A stretch of 64,000 bases of DNA, from NCBI RefSeq assembly GCF_005771535.1, contig NZ_VANU01000001.1:62001-126000 (forward strand). The letters run 5' to 3'. Position numbers and translations under genes: made by a program. This DNA comes from Arcobacter arenosus. GTDB lineage: Bacteria; Campylobacterota; Campylobacteria; Campylobacterales; Arcobacteraceae. Shown here one piece after another: positions 38,227 to 47,471 of this stretch. The notes under the pieces are model-generated. The model had not been told where the DNA came from, did no database searches, and saw nothing but the letters and a program-made list of their open reading frames with translations. How positions within the stretch are numbered: the stretch's first letter is position 1; each line of letters begins with the position of its first letter.

Positions 38227-38886
38227 ATGGAAATTAAAAATTGCCCCTATTGTGATTCAAAAAGACTTTATATTCTTCAAAACAATTATAAAAAATGTAG
38301 TACTTGTAATAGAAAATTTTCCATAAGAAAAATTGAAATAGATTTTAGAATAATTGAATTTTTTTGTAATAATATAAGTGCAAATAGATGCTCCAAAATT
38401 CTTAAACTTAATTATAGAACTGTCCAAAATAGATATATGTTATTTAGAAAATTGATTGCTAATTTTTTAGAAAATGAACATTATAATAGTATCAATGATA
38501 ATAGCTCATATGAAGAGTTTTATTATTTTACAAATAGAGAAAAAAAGAATAAAAAAAGATCTCTTTATAACGCTATTAATATTTTAGGTTTTTATTCAAA
38601 CAAAAAAGTTTTTACTTTGTTAATGCCAAAACTCCCAAGACATAATACAGTAGAAGATGATAAAGAGTTTGAAAAATATTTAAAATGGCATAGAATCTAT
38701 TCCCAATACTCTTACTCAACACCATTAAATGTTTTTTGGAAATACTTAGAGGAAAATTTGAAAAAATATAAAGGGGTGAATGAAAACAACTTCTTCTATT
38801 ATTTAAAAGAGTGTGAATTTAAATTTACTTATTTACAAAACAAACAAATAGAGATATTAAAAACTATTTTTTATAAATACCAATAG
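38227..38886 (+). CDS. IS1595-type transposase-derived protein, catalytic core lost
   Basis: 219 residues from ATG 38227 (a TTG at 38146 would add 27). The N-terminus is a zinc ribbon C6-x2-C9 ... C24-x2-C27, followed by a helix-turn-helix region (ANRCSKILKLNYRTVQNRY). The C-terminus reads FW-x-x-L-E...L-KKYKGV...FYYLKECEFKF, very close in pattern to the end of IS1016/IS1595 transposases. The middle is shortened. The first Asp block appears as YEEFYY and I find no second catalytic Asp block, so transposition is unlikely. It is divergent from hypB and no terminal inverted repeats are seen. A DNA-binding regulator is inferred. Confidence 0.7.
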   Translation: MEIKNCPYCDSKRLYILQNNYKKCSTCNRKFSIRKIEIDFRIIEFFCNNISANRCSKILKLNYRTVQNRYMLFRKLIANFLENEHYNSINDNSSYEEFYYFTNREKKNKKRSLYNAINILGFYSNKKVFTLLMPKLPRHNTVEDDKEFEKYLKWHRIYSQYSYSTPLNVFWKYLEENLKKYKGVNENNFFYYLKECEFKFTYLQNKQIEILKTIFYKYQ

Positions 38887-38989
38887 AAGTATTTGAATTA
38901 TGAAAACTAAAGAAAAATATCAATATTAAAAACTAAAGAAACTATAAATATATTTATATATAATTTCAAAAAATTTTAGGAAAACTATT

Positions 38990-39289
38990 ATGATAAAAGA
39001 TGCATTAGGTCGATTTAGAATTATTTCTGCAATTGAAGGATTATCTTATTTGCTTTTAGTATTTATAGCTATGCCTATAAAATATATTGGAGATAACCCA
39101 TATCCTGTTAAAATCTTTGGGATGATTCATGGAGTCTTGTTTATTATCTTTATGATATCTTTATTTGAAGCTAAGATTAAAAAATCATGGGATGTTGGAT
39201 TAGTTTTTCAACTTTTTGTTTTATCACTAATTCCATTTGGAGCATTTTTTATAGAGAAAAAAGTTAAACCAAATGAAGTTACACTATAA
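38990..39289 (+). CDS. DUF3817 small membrane protein
   Basis: 99 residues with three predicted membrane helices. The DUF3817 pattern is FRIISAIEGLSYLLLVFIAMPIKY in outline, then HG near the second helix (IHGVLFI) and a third helix ending GAFFIEKK. Function unknown. It lies about 100 bases after the transposase-derived gene and converges on the OmpA-family gene. Confidence 0.8.
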   Translation: MIKDALGRFRIISAIEGLSYLLLVFIAMPIKYIGDNPYPVKIFGMIHGVLFIIFMISLFEAKIKKSWDVGLVFQLFVLSLIPFGAFFIEKKVKPNEVTL

Positions 39290-39316
39290 AATAAGATACA
39301 TTTAGTATCTTATTTT
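39288..39316. terminator. Bidirectional terminator overlapping both stop codons
   Basis: 12-base arms AAAATAAGATAC / GTATCTTATTTT with a 5-base loop ATTTA. The left arm includes the last bases of the DUF3817 stop codon and the right arm begins the OmpA-gene stop codon. The convergent genes are only 25 bases apart. Confidence 0.8.
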
Positions 39317-40577
39317 AATCCTCTATTAAAAAAAATATATTATAACTCCCACTATAAGCATCTATTTTTCCATAAACTTTTTTTCCATCACCTCTATCTT
39401 TAATCTCAAAATATACTGAATCTGAATATTTCCCTAGTATTTTTGCATTATAAAGTGGCAATATATTTTTATAGTTTTTTATAATAGATTTTCTTGAATA
39501 AGTACTATCTTTTTTGCCATCTTTCATTATTTTATAGTCAATTCTTTTTATAGAACCAATAAAAGTTAAAACTTCTTTTTTATTAAAATAAGGCTTTGTT
39601 TTATAAATAACTAGCTTCTCATCTTTATAAGTAGTGTTTAGACTAATAACAGAGTTTTCAAGGGGTTTAATAAAATTAATATCAATTACTGCTTTTTTAT
39701 CTCCACCACTAATTTTATGAAGTTCAACTCTTCTATTTTTTGCTCTTCCTTCATCTGTATCATTTGAAGCAATTGGGTTTTCCTCTCCAAAACCTTTTGA
39801 GTTTAATCTTTCTTTATTTATACCATATTTTATAATTGCATCTTTTACAGATTTTGCCCTTTCAAAGGAAAGTTCCTTATTATATTTATCATTTCCTTTT
39901 GAGTCTGTATGTCCTTGAACTGATATTACTAAATCTGGATATTTTTCCATAAGGTTTACAGCTGAAAGTATTGCTTTTAGGGATTCTTTTTTTAGTGTAG
40001 CTTTATTAAAATCAAAATATACACCATCTAGGGTGATTTTCCCTTCAGTATCTAGTTGTGCCTTGATTTTGTCAGGACTTAGTACTAAGTCTTGAACAAA
40101 AACCTCTTCTTTTACCATTTTTAATGAAAAGGATCTTTTATAAGTTTTAAACTCTGTTAGATATTTATTTTTACCATCAACATACTCAAAAATAAAAAAG
40201 TAATCTTTATCATCAACTATTGTTGCTCCAAGCTTAATTATCTTGTCTTTATACTCTTTTGAAATTATAGGTCTAAAATCAGTGTTATCTTTTGTAATAT
40301 TAAAATAATCTGCTTTCCAATACTCACCATTTTTTTTGACTTTCTTTTTATTTATCCTAAATAGAACTTCATTGTATTTTTTATAGTCAAGTCTTCTTAT
40401 TGCATAATCTTTAACTTGTGGTAGTAAAATATTTTTAGGATAAGAAGAAGATTTATTTTCAGCTCTTTTAGTCTCATAAGTATATTTGATATCTGAGCCA
40501 AGATTAATTAAAGAAGAATTAGCAAATGCAGCAGCACAAAAAAAAGAAGCAAGAACTATTATTCTAAATAGGTACAT
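39315..40577 (-). CDS. OmpA-family outer-membrane/peptidoglycan-binding protein
   Basis: 420 residues with a signal peptide (IIVLASFFCAAAFA). An N-terminal domain of about 170 residues is followed by a central OmpA C-like domain (about 185-290). That domain has FDFNKATLKKES, GHTDSKGND, NKELSFERAKSV and the RAKNRRVEL end that contacts peptidoglycan. A further beta-rich domain of about 130 residues follows, so the OmpA domain is internal, not terminal. It is separated from hypF by 62 bases and is probably expressed on its own. Confidence 0.85.
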   Translation of the reverse strand: MYLFRIIVLASFFCAAAFANSSLINLGSDIKYTYETKRAENKSSSYPKNILLPQVKDYAIRRLDYKKYNEVLFRINKKKVKKNGEYWKADYFNITKDNTDFRPIISKEYKDKIIKLGATIVDDKDYFFIFEYVDGKNKYLTEFKTYKRSFSLKMVKEEVFVQDLVLSPDKIKAQLDTEGKITLDGVYFDFNKATLKKESLKAILSAVNLMEKYPDLVISVQGHTDSKGNDKYNKELSFERAKSVKDAIIKYGINKERLNSKGFGEENPIASNDTDEGRAKNRRVELHKISGGDKKAVIDINFIKPLENSVISLNTTYKDEKLVIYKTKPYFNKKEVLTFIGSIKRIDYKIMKDGKKDSTYSRKSIIKNYKNILPLYNAKILGKYSDSVYFEIKDRGDGKKVYGKIDAYSGSYNIFFLIED

Positions 40578-40639
40578 GAAAAATCCTTTTATATAATAAT
40601 ATTTGTAATTTTATTATATATCTTTTTAGTTTAATTGTA

Positions 40640-42874
40640 CTAATTTAGTTGAGAATAAATCTGGCCTATTGAAATACCTCCATCATTTAGTGGGATTTTT
40701 TTAGAGTAGTAGTATTTTTTATTTAGTTTTGTTAGTTTTTTACTAATTTCTTCAAGTAAAGTTTTATTTTGAAAAACTCCACCAGTTAAAACTATTGGTA
40801 AATCATTAAATTTATTAGAAATTTCGATTACCAAATCTACAAGCATATTTATAAATTTACTACAAATTAAAATCTTGTTTTTCTCTTTTTCTATCTCTTT
40901 AATACAAATAGATAAATCAATAATTTCATCAACTAGTTTATATCTATATGATTTATTACAAGTTTTATCATAAGCCATCTCTATTTGTAAACCAGTTTCT
41001 CCTTCAAAACTTTGAATTTGGGCAATACCACTTAAACTAGCTATTGCATCAAATAATCTACCCATAGAAGAAGTTTTTGGAGCATTTAAACCTTTTTGCC
41101 ACATTGTATGCATTATTTTAATTTCACCTTGGGAGAAAGCTTTTACAGTTGGATTATCTAAAAGTAAAATCTCTTCTAATGAAAAATTATCAAATAGTAA
41201 AGATAAGGCAACTCTTTTAGGCTCTTTAATTGATTTCTCGCCACCTAAAAGTTTAAAATAATTTAGATGATAAGCCCTTTTATACTCTTTTTTATCTGCA
41301 ATAAAAACTTCACCACCCCAAATATTTCCATCATCACCAAAACCAGTTCCATCAAAAGAGAAAGCTAAAACTTTTTCATCTAAATTATATTCAGCCATAG
41401 TTGATAAAACATGAGCATAATGATGCTGAATCTCTATAGTTTCAATTCCTTGATTTTTTGCCCATTTTGTACTTTCATAATTTGGGTGTTTATCACAAAC
41501 TATTAAATCTGGTTCAAAATCATAAAATCTTTTAAAGGTTTTAATTGTTCTATTAAAATATTCTATTGAAGTTATAGAACCTAAATCCCCTATATGGGGT
41601 GATAAGATTAAATTATCTTCAAAAGCTAAAGCAATTGTTGATTTTTGATTTGCCCCAAGAGCTAATATTTTCTTATTTGTTTTTGAAGAAAGTTTCAAAC
41701 TTGTTGGTGCATACCCCCTTGCATTTCTTAAAACTAAAATATCATCATTTGCAACTTGAACAACGGAATCATCACAGGCATTTATTATATCTCTATCAAA
41801 ATCAAGTATGAAATCTACTACACCACCTAACTTTTCTATAACTTCATCTTTAAATCTTAATATAGGTTCATCTGATAAATTTGCACTAGTTGCAACAATA
41901 GGAGTATTTAGATACTTAAATAATAGATGATGTAGTGGTGTATAAGCAATAAAACAACCTAGTCTATCTATATTTGGGGCAATATATTTACTTAACTTTG
42001 TTGAGTTTATATTTTTCATTTTAACCAAAGTAATTGGCTTCTCTTTTGAAGTAATAATCTCTTCTTCTTTTTTTGTTAAAGTAGTATGCTCTTTTATCTG
42101 CTCTAGATTTTTAAACATAACAGCAAAGGGTTTTGTTGGTCTATTTTTCCTATCTCTTAACTCATATACTACTTTATCGTCCAAAGCATTACAAACTAAG
42201 TGAAAGCCACCTAAACCTTTAATAGCAACTATTTTTCCCTCTTTGATTTTTTGCGCAATATCAATTATACTTTGAATATCTTTTGACAATTGTTCATTTT
42301 TATTATTATACAAAGCAATTTTAGGACCACAAACTTCACAAGAAACAGGTTGTGCATGATATCTTCTATTTAATGGATTTTTATATTCTTCTTCACATTT
42401 TGAACACATTTTAAATTTTGCCATTGAGGTATTACATCTATCATAGGGAACTGTATTTATAATTGAATATCTAGGTCCACAATTTGTACAATTTGTAAGA
42501 GCATATTCATATCTAAAATTTTCAGGATTATTTATATCATCAATACAATCATCACAAATAGCCATATCAGGACTTATAATTGTTGATTTATTTGAAGTAG
42601 TTTTACTCTCAATAATTTCGAAACTTTTAAAATTTTGAAGTTTTTTTTCTTCACTTCTAATAGAATCAATTTTAGCAAGTGGTGGTGGAGAATTTTTTAA
42701 AGTGTTTAAAAAGTTCTCAAGATTTAAAGTATCACCTTCTAATGCAATATTTACACCTTGATCATCATTATTAACCCAGCCAAAAAGCTTATTTTTCAAG
42801 GCTAGATTGTAAACATACGGTCTAAATCCAACACCTTGAACAATACCTTTTACTTGTATTTGTATAGATTTCAT
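40640..42874 (-). CDS. hypF: Carbamoyltransferase HypF
   Basis: 744 residues in the standard order. The acylphosphatase domain comes first (KGIVQGVGFRPYVYNLA, about 8-25). Two zinc motifs follow (CDDCIDD, CTNCGPR ... CSKCEEEY, CEVCGPK), then a YrdC-like domain (KGLGGFHLVCNA). Last is a Kae1-like domain with the HxxxH metal site (HHYAHVLS) and GGVFQN. It makes carbamoyl adenylate from carbamoyl phosphate and loads HypE. It lies 19 bases after hydE1, so it is cotranscribed with hydABCDE rather than with hypBCDEA. Confidence 0.96.
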   Translation of the reverse strand: MKSIQIQVKGIVQGVGFRPYVYNLALKNKLFGWVNNDDQGVNIALEGDTLNLENFLNTLKNSPPPLAKIDSIRSEEKKLQNFKSFEIIESKTTSNKSTIISPDMAICDDCIDDINNPENFRYEYALTNCTNCGPRYSIINTVPYDRCNTSMAKFKMCSKCEEEYKNPLNRRYHAQPVSCEVCGPKIALYNNKNEQLSKDIQSIIDIAQKIKEGKIVAIKGLGGFHLVCNALDDKVVYELRDRKNRPTKPFAVMFKNLEQIKEHTTLTKKEEEIITSKEKPITLVKMKNINSTKLSKYIAPNIDRLGCFIAYTPLHHLLFKYLNTPIVATSANLSDEPILRFKDEVIEKLGGVVDFILDFDRDIINACDDSVVQVANDDILVLRNARGYAPTSLKLSSKTNKKILALGANQKSTIALAFEDNLILSPHIGDLGSITSIEYFNRTIKTFKRFYDFEPDLIVCDKHPNYESTKWAKNQGIETIEIQHHYAHVLSTMAEYNLDEKVLAFSFDGTGFGDDGNIWGGEVFIADKKEYKRAYHLNYFKLLGGEKSIKEPKRVALSLLFDNFSLEEILLLDNPTVKAFSQGEIKIMHTMWQKGLNAPKTSSMGRLFDAIASLSGIAQIQSFEGETGLQIEMAYDKTCNKSYRYKLVDEIIDLSICIKEIEKEKNKILICSKFINMLVDLVIEISNKFNDLPIVLTGGVFQNKTLLEEISKKLTKLNKKYYYSKKIPLNDGGISIGQIYSQLN

Positions 42875-42893
42875 TCTTTTCCAAATTAGTTTT

Positions 42894-44507
42894 TTATAAT
42901 TGTATTGGAAAATCCTTATTATAATATAATTTGAAGTTTGTAGTTAATGCTAGTTTTAAGATTTTATTAAAAAATTCATCTGCAATTAAATCTCCACTTA
43001 AAGATATACCATCTACTGGAAAATTTTCATTAACATCGTCAATTAAATCAGATAAGAAATATATAAAACTTTCTACATATCCTAAGGCCAAAGTTTTATC
43101 ATCTACCCCAGCAAGTTTAAAACTCATTCCACTTTTTACAAGTTTAATAAAATCAAACTCTTTATTAAATAATTTTTCTTTATCTATAATTTTATAATCT
43201 ATTCTAGGACCTTTTGGAAGTAAAGCACTTGCAGCTTTTTCATAAATATTATCTATTCCTAAAATAGTTCCAGGTATTTGTAGTAAGGAATTTAAAGAAT
43301 TATCTTTAATACAAGAGATATCTGTATTTAAACTATTTTCATACTCTTTTTCAAATTTAGCTTTAAAACTCTCTAATAATCTTTCACCATTTTCTTCTTT
43401 TTTTATACCTTCAAAAATTTCATTAACACTTTTAGGGATTTTAAAAGATACTAAATCAATTACACCATCTATTCTTGGAGAATATAAAGACATTGCCATA
43501 TCATATTTAGAAGAGGCATAGATATTGATTATAGATTTTTCAAATAACTCATTTTCACTTAGTAAAACCATAAATTGCGCTTTTGATTTTTCATCAAATT
43601 TTCTATACAGTTCATCTAAACTTTTATCATAAAAACTATTTTCTAAAAAATGTATTTTACTTTCAGTTACAGATATTTTTGTATTGTTTTCAATATCAGA
43701 AAAATTGATTGATAAATCAAAATCTTCACTATCTTCAAACTTCACAAAATCTATATTTAAAGCTGCTAATTCCTTTGATAATAGATAATAAAAGATATTC
43801 CAAGGTGCTTTGATATCAACTTTATTGATTAAGCAATCATTATTTGCTTTATATATTGCATTTATATTAAAAGAGATTGTTGGCTTCTCTAAACTTAATA
43901 AAAGAGCAGTTTTTTGTTTTGAACCAACTACTATATTAGATAATTTATCAAGATTCGTACAAAGAATTTTTTCATTTTCTTTTTCAAACTTTGTAAATTT
44001 TGTAAATACATAATTATTTATTTTTACTTTTTTATTTAAAGATATTTCCAATGCAAGTTTTTCAAAAAACTCTTTATAATTTGAGTAATTAAACTCTTCA
44101 TTATTTGAAATTATCTCTATTTTTTCTACATCACAAGTTGTACCACAAGTTTCACAATTTACAAAGGGGTTGTAGAAAAATTTAGACTCATTATTTTCTA
44201 CTTTGGTTAAACAATTTGAACAGTAAGACTTTCTGAAACTATCAGGAGTATAGTGATAGTTGACAATTGGAAACTGTGGTACAACTTCTAATGTATAATC
44301 TTCCAAAAATATTGACATTGGAAGTTCATTTGATAATTCATCTGAAATTTTTAATATATTCTCTTCTTCATCTTTTATATGTAAAAAAAGAAAATCATCC
44401 TCTTTATAAAGATTATAAGTGGTCTGTTTTTTTGCTAAAATATTATCTAAAATAGTTATTAAACTATTGTTATTAGATGTATATTTAAATTTATATTGCA
44501 GGACCAT
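42894..44507 (-). CDS. hydE: HydE-type hydrogenase maturation protein, copy 1
   Basis: 537 residues. It keeps features of a worn HypF. Residues about 95-135 hold a zinc-type pair CSNC ... CETCGTTC, and the C-terminal half follows the Kae1-like pattern (DDKTLALGYVESFIYFLSDLI ... LSGDLIADEFF) without the HxxxH metal site. This is the HydE family found at the end of Wolinella and Helicobacter hydABCDE operons, needed for hydrogenase activity by a mechanism not fully defined. Its ATG lies inside the end of hydD1 (17-base overlap). Confidence 0.82.
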   Translation of the reverse strand: MVLQYKFKYTSNNNSLITILDNILAKKQTTYNLYKEDDFLFLHIKDEEENILKISDELSNELPMSIFLEDYTLEVVPQFPIVNYHYTPDSFRKSYCSNCLTKVENNESKFFYNPFVNCETCGTTCDVEKIEIISNNEEFNYSNYKEFFEKLALEISLNKKVKINNYVFTKFTKFEKENEKILCTNLDKLSNIVVGSKQKTALLLSLEKPTISFNINAIYKANNDCLINKVDIKAPWNIFYYLLSKELAALNIDFVKFEDSEDFDLSINFSDIENNTKISVTESKIHFLENSFYDKSLDELYRKFDEKSKAQFMVLLSENELFEKSIINIYASSKYDMAMSLYSPRIDGVIDLVSFKIPKSVNEIFEGIKKEENGERLLESFKAKFEKEYENSLNTDISCIKDNSLNSLLQIPGTILGIDNIYEKAASALLPKGPRIDYKIIDKEKLFNKEFDFIKLVKSGMSFKLAGVDDKTLALGYVESFIYFLSDLIDDVNENFPVDGISLSGDLIADEFFNKILKLALTTNFKLYYNKDFPIQL

Positions 44508-45054
44508 TTATAATCTCTCTTTTATATGAGCTGTTAGCTATTTCAACGATTGATAAATTTTCATTTTTAACTGAAATATTTACACCTAAATCTTTTAGTG
44601 CCTTGATAATTGTACTTTCCATTGTAGGAATAGCTTTTATAATCTCTTCACTTAATTCAAAAGTTGTATCATCCGCAACTCTTTTAGGGATAACTCCCAA
44701 TACATTCGTACTTGGTAAGTCTCCGTTCATCTTAATCATATTCAAAGTTTGAAGCATCTCAATTTCATGAGCACTACCTTGCCAATCAATTTCAGCAGGA
44801 GCTTTTAAATAATCAAAGAAATAAACATCACCAGGTTTTGAATTTAAGGCATCAATACAATCAACAACAAAAACTTTATCATATTTGATGATAAGTGGAA
44901 TTAGCCTATGGGCTAATGTTCCACCATCAACAATACTAATAGTATGTTCATCGGAATTATATTCATATTTTTCATCAAGATAATGAATAAAATGAGCTCC
45001 AATTCCTTCATCTTGGAATAGGATATTTCCTATTCCTAAAATTAATATATTCAT
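44491..45054 (-). CDS. hydD: Hydrogenase maturation endopeptidase HydD, copy 1
   Basis: 187 residues of the HybD/HyaD peptidase family: GIGNILFQDEGIG near the N-terminus (Glu16 is the first metal-contact position), DCIDALNSKPG (Asp in the sixties) and SAHE (His about 92). It removes the C-terminal peptide from the HydB1 precursor after nickel insertion. It is 1 base from hydC1 and overlaps hydE1 by 17 bases. Confidence 0.93.
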   Translation of the reverse strand: MNILILGIGNILFQDEGIGAHFIHYLDEKYEYNSDEHTISIVDGGTLAHRLIPLIIKYDKVFVVDCIDALNSKPGDVYFFDYLKAPAEIDWQGSAHEIEMLQTLNMIKMNGDLPSTNVLGVIPKRVADDTTFELSEEIIKAIPTMESTIIKALKDLGVNISVKNENLSIVEIANSSYKREIINGPAI

Positions 45055-45055
45055 A

Positions 45056-45730
45056 TTAGTGCTTTTTGTCTTCTTTTATCCATCTGTAACCAGAGATAAT
45101 TGAGTCCATCGCTCCTTGTTTCCCATGTACAGAGTTAAATACTGCAAGATAAACGTGAATTGGTAAGAAGATTATAAAAATCCACATAAAAATGTGGTGT
45201 AATTCTCTTACAAATGCTAAACCGCCCATCATTACTTCCAATGATCTCATAGAATCAAACAAAAAACCACCCATACCTTCATGATATACATGAACATAAA
45301 GGATTAATCCTGTTAATGAAATCATAACAATCGATATATATACCCCCGCATAAGCCATAAACTGTAGTGGGTTATAAACACCTTTTCCATGTGGATGTTT
45401 TGTGATTAATAAATAATACCCAATTTGTTGAATCCAAATTTTAGGATTAATAAAATCCCAAAAAGAATCTCTTTCTACTTTACTTTGCTTATCAAAAATA
45501 AATAAATAAAACTTTCCAATTGTAACAGCAATTAACATAAACCCAAAAATAACATGCCAAGATCTAGTTAAAGCATTTAAAAATAACACAGGCTCTCCAC
45601 CAGAGTGAGCAGGTGATATAAATGGATACGCTATATAAAAACCAGTTGCTGTTAAAATTACTATTGCAAGAGCTCTTACCCAGTGAGTAATTCTCAACCA
45701 ATACGAAAATTCATAATGTTTTTTTATCAT
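45056..45730 (-). CDS. hydC: Hydrogenase cytochrome b subunit HydC, copy 1
   Basis: 224 residues with four to five membrane helices. His residues are placed for two b hemes: RITHWVRALA in helix 1, WHVIFG in helix 2, and ELHHIFMWIFIIFLPIHVYLA in the last helices. It passes electrons from HydA to the quinone pool and anchors the enzyme. It lies 9 bases after hydB1. Confidence 0.94.
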   Translation of the reverse strand: MIKKHYEFSYWLRITHWVRALAIVILTATGFYIAYPFISPAHSGGEPVLFLNALTRSWHVIFGFMLIAVTIGKFYLFIFDKQSKVERDSFWDFINPKIWIQQIGYYLLITKHPHGKGVYNPLQFMAYAGVYISIVMISLTGLILYVHVYHEGMGGFLFDSMRSLEVMMGGLAFVRELHHIFMWIFIIFLPIHVYLAVFNSVHGKQGAMDSIISGYRWIKEDKKH

Positions 45731-45739
45731 AATTTGCTC

Positions 45740-47470
45740 CTAGCAGCTAGTTCCATATATAGGGTCTACTTTGTAAACACCTAAATCGTTCCCTTTTGTA
45801 TCCATTACATGAACAGCACAAGCAATACATGGGTCCATACTATGAATAACTCTAATAATCTCTAATGGTTGAGAAATATCTTGTACTTTCATTCCAATTA
45901 AATTAGCTTCATAAGGACCTTTAATACCTTTTGAATCTTCTGGACCTGCATTCCATGTTGAAGGAACAACAGCTTGATAGTTTTCAATCACACCATTTTT
46001 AATTCTAACCCAGTGAGATAACATTCCCCTTGGAACATCACCAATAAATCTCCCTTTATACTCTTTATTTTTATCAATAGAATAAGGAGCACAAGTTTCT
46101 TGGTCTACTTTTAAATTTTCAATTAATGTGTTAAATGTTTCTAAACCATGGTCAATAATTGCTTTAGTTTGTAAACATCTAGCAGCTGTTCTACCTAAAG
46201 TTGTAAATAATGCAGCTACAGGTAATCCTGTTTCAGCTAAGAAATCATCAACAATTTTTTTAATTTTTTGATTTCCTTTTGCATATGATACTAACATAGA
46301 TGCTAAAGGTCCAACTTCCATTGCTTTACCATCATATCTAGGTGATTTAATCCAAGAATATTTACCTTTATCATCAACTGATTTAGATTGAATATCTTCA
46401 CCTTTTGGTCCAACAGTCATTCTATCTTGTAAACCAGTATATTTAGGGTTAGTTCTACCTTCATATGGATGTAAAGGTTCATTATCTTCATACCAAGCAT
46501 GAGTAGCTTCTTCTGTGATTAAACTCTCATCAATTTCATAAACTTTACTAAGGTCACCATTTAAAATAATACCTGCATCAAAAAGATATTCTGTTTGATT
46601 TAATTGCATAGTATTGTGTGCCATAAAGTTCATAACACCAGCTTCAGCAGTTACAGTTGGTTCACCAATATATGCTGCTCCTGCCATTTTAATGTCTGCA
46701 TAATAAGCATTTTCTACAAAGTTTGCAACTTCTTTAAATTTAACTAAGAATTCACCCATTCTACTTGGATCTAATAAGTCCATAATACAAGTAACACCAC
46801 CAACAGTTAAACTTTGTGGATGTGGTTGTTTTCCACCAAAAATCGCCATTAATTGTGCAGCAGTTCTTTGAATCTCTAAAGCTTTAAGATAGTGAGAAGC
46901 TACAATTAAGTTTTGCTCAGGTGTTAATCTAAATGTACTGTGTCCCCAATATGCATTTGCAAATGGCCCTAAGTCACCTTTTTCAACAAAAGCTTTTAAT
47001 TTATCTTTTACTTTTAATAAATCACCTTCACCAGTCGCAACAGGATATTTTGTATATTTTAAAGCTTCCTTAGAAGCTAAAGCAGGATCTGCATCAAGTG
47101 CAGAAACAACATCACACCAGTCAAGTCCATGTAAATGATAAAAATGTACTGGGTGGTCATGGATAAATAATGCTTGATTCATTAAAGATCTAGTTAATTG
47201 TGCATTTAAAGGAATTTTAATCCCTAATGCATCCTCAACAGCTTCAATTCCAGCTCTATAGTGAGAATATGTACAAACACCACAAATTCTTCCCATAAGA
47301 AAACCTGCATCCCTAGGATCTCTATTTTTTACAATAGTTTCAAGCCCTCTCCATAATGTTGCTGAAGAAAAAGCATTTTGAATTACATTATTTTCATCAA
47401 CTTCAACCTCAATTCTTAAGTGTCCTTCAATTCTTGTAATTGGGTCTACTATTACTCTTTTATTTGCCAT
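45740..47470 (-). CDS. hydB: [NiFe]-hydrogenase large subunit HydB, copy 1
   Basis: 576 residues. The proximal nickel motif is RICGVCTYSH and the distal one is DPCIACAVH, followed by a 20-residue C-terminal extension (MDTKG...TSC) that HydD removes. The gas-channel positions are Val (CGVC) and Leu (FYHLH), as in standard catalytic enzymes. With HydA1 it forms a group 1 membrane-bound uptake hydrogenase of the Wolinella type facing the periplasm. It lies 1 base after hydA1. Confidence 0.96.
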   Translation of the reverse strand: MANKRVIVDPITRIEGHLRIEVEVDENNVIQNAFSSATLWRGLETIVKNRDPRDAGFLMGRICGVCTYSHYRAGIEAVEDALGIKIPLNAQLTRSLMNQALFIHDHPVHFYHLHGLDWCDVVSALDADPALASKEALKYTKYPVATGEGDLLKVKDKLKAFVEKGDLGPFANAYWGHSTFRLTPEQNLIVASHYLKALEIQRTAAQLMAIFGGKQPHPQSLTVGGVTCIMDLLDPSRMGEFLVKFKEVANFVENAYYADIKMAGAAYIGEPTVTAEAGVMNFMAHNTMQLNQTEYLFDAGIILNGDLSKVYEIDESLITEEATHAWYEDNEPLHPYEGRTNPKYTGLQDRMTVGPKGEDIQSKSVDDKGKYSWIKSPRYDGKAMEVGPLASMLVSYAKGNQKIKKIVDDFLAETGLPVAALFTTLGRTAARCLQTKAIIDHGLETFNTLIENLKVDQETCAPYSIDKNKEYKGRFIGDVPRGMLSHWVRIKNGVIENYQAVVPSTWNAGPEDSKGIKGPYEANLIGMKVQDISQPLEIIRVIHSMDPCIACAVHVMDTKGNDLGVYKVDPIYGTSC

Positions 47471-47471
47471 C

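Noticed and set aside
40590-40620. AT-only inverted repeat between hypF and the OmpA-family gene
   Set aside because: All A/T arms with an 11-base loop in a probable promoter; chance symmetry cannot be excluded.
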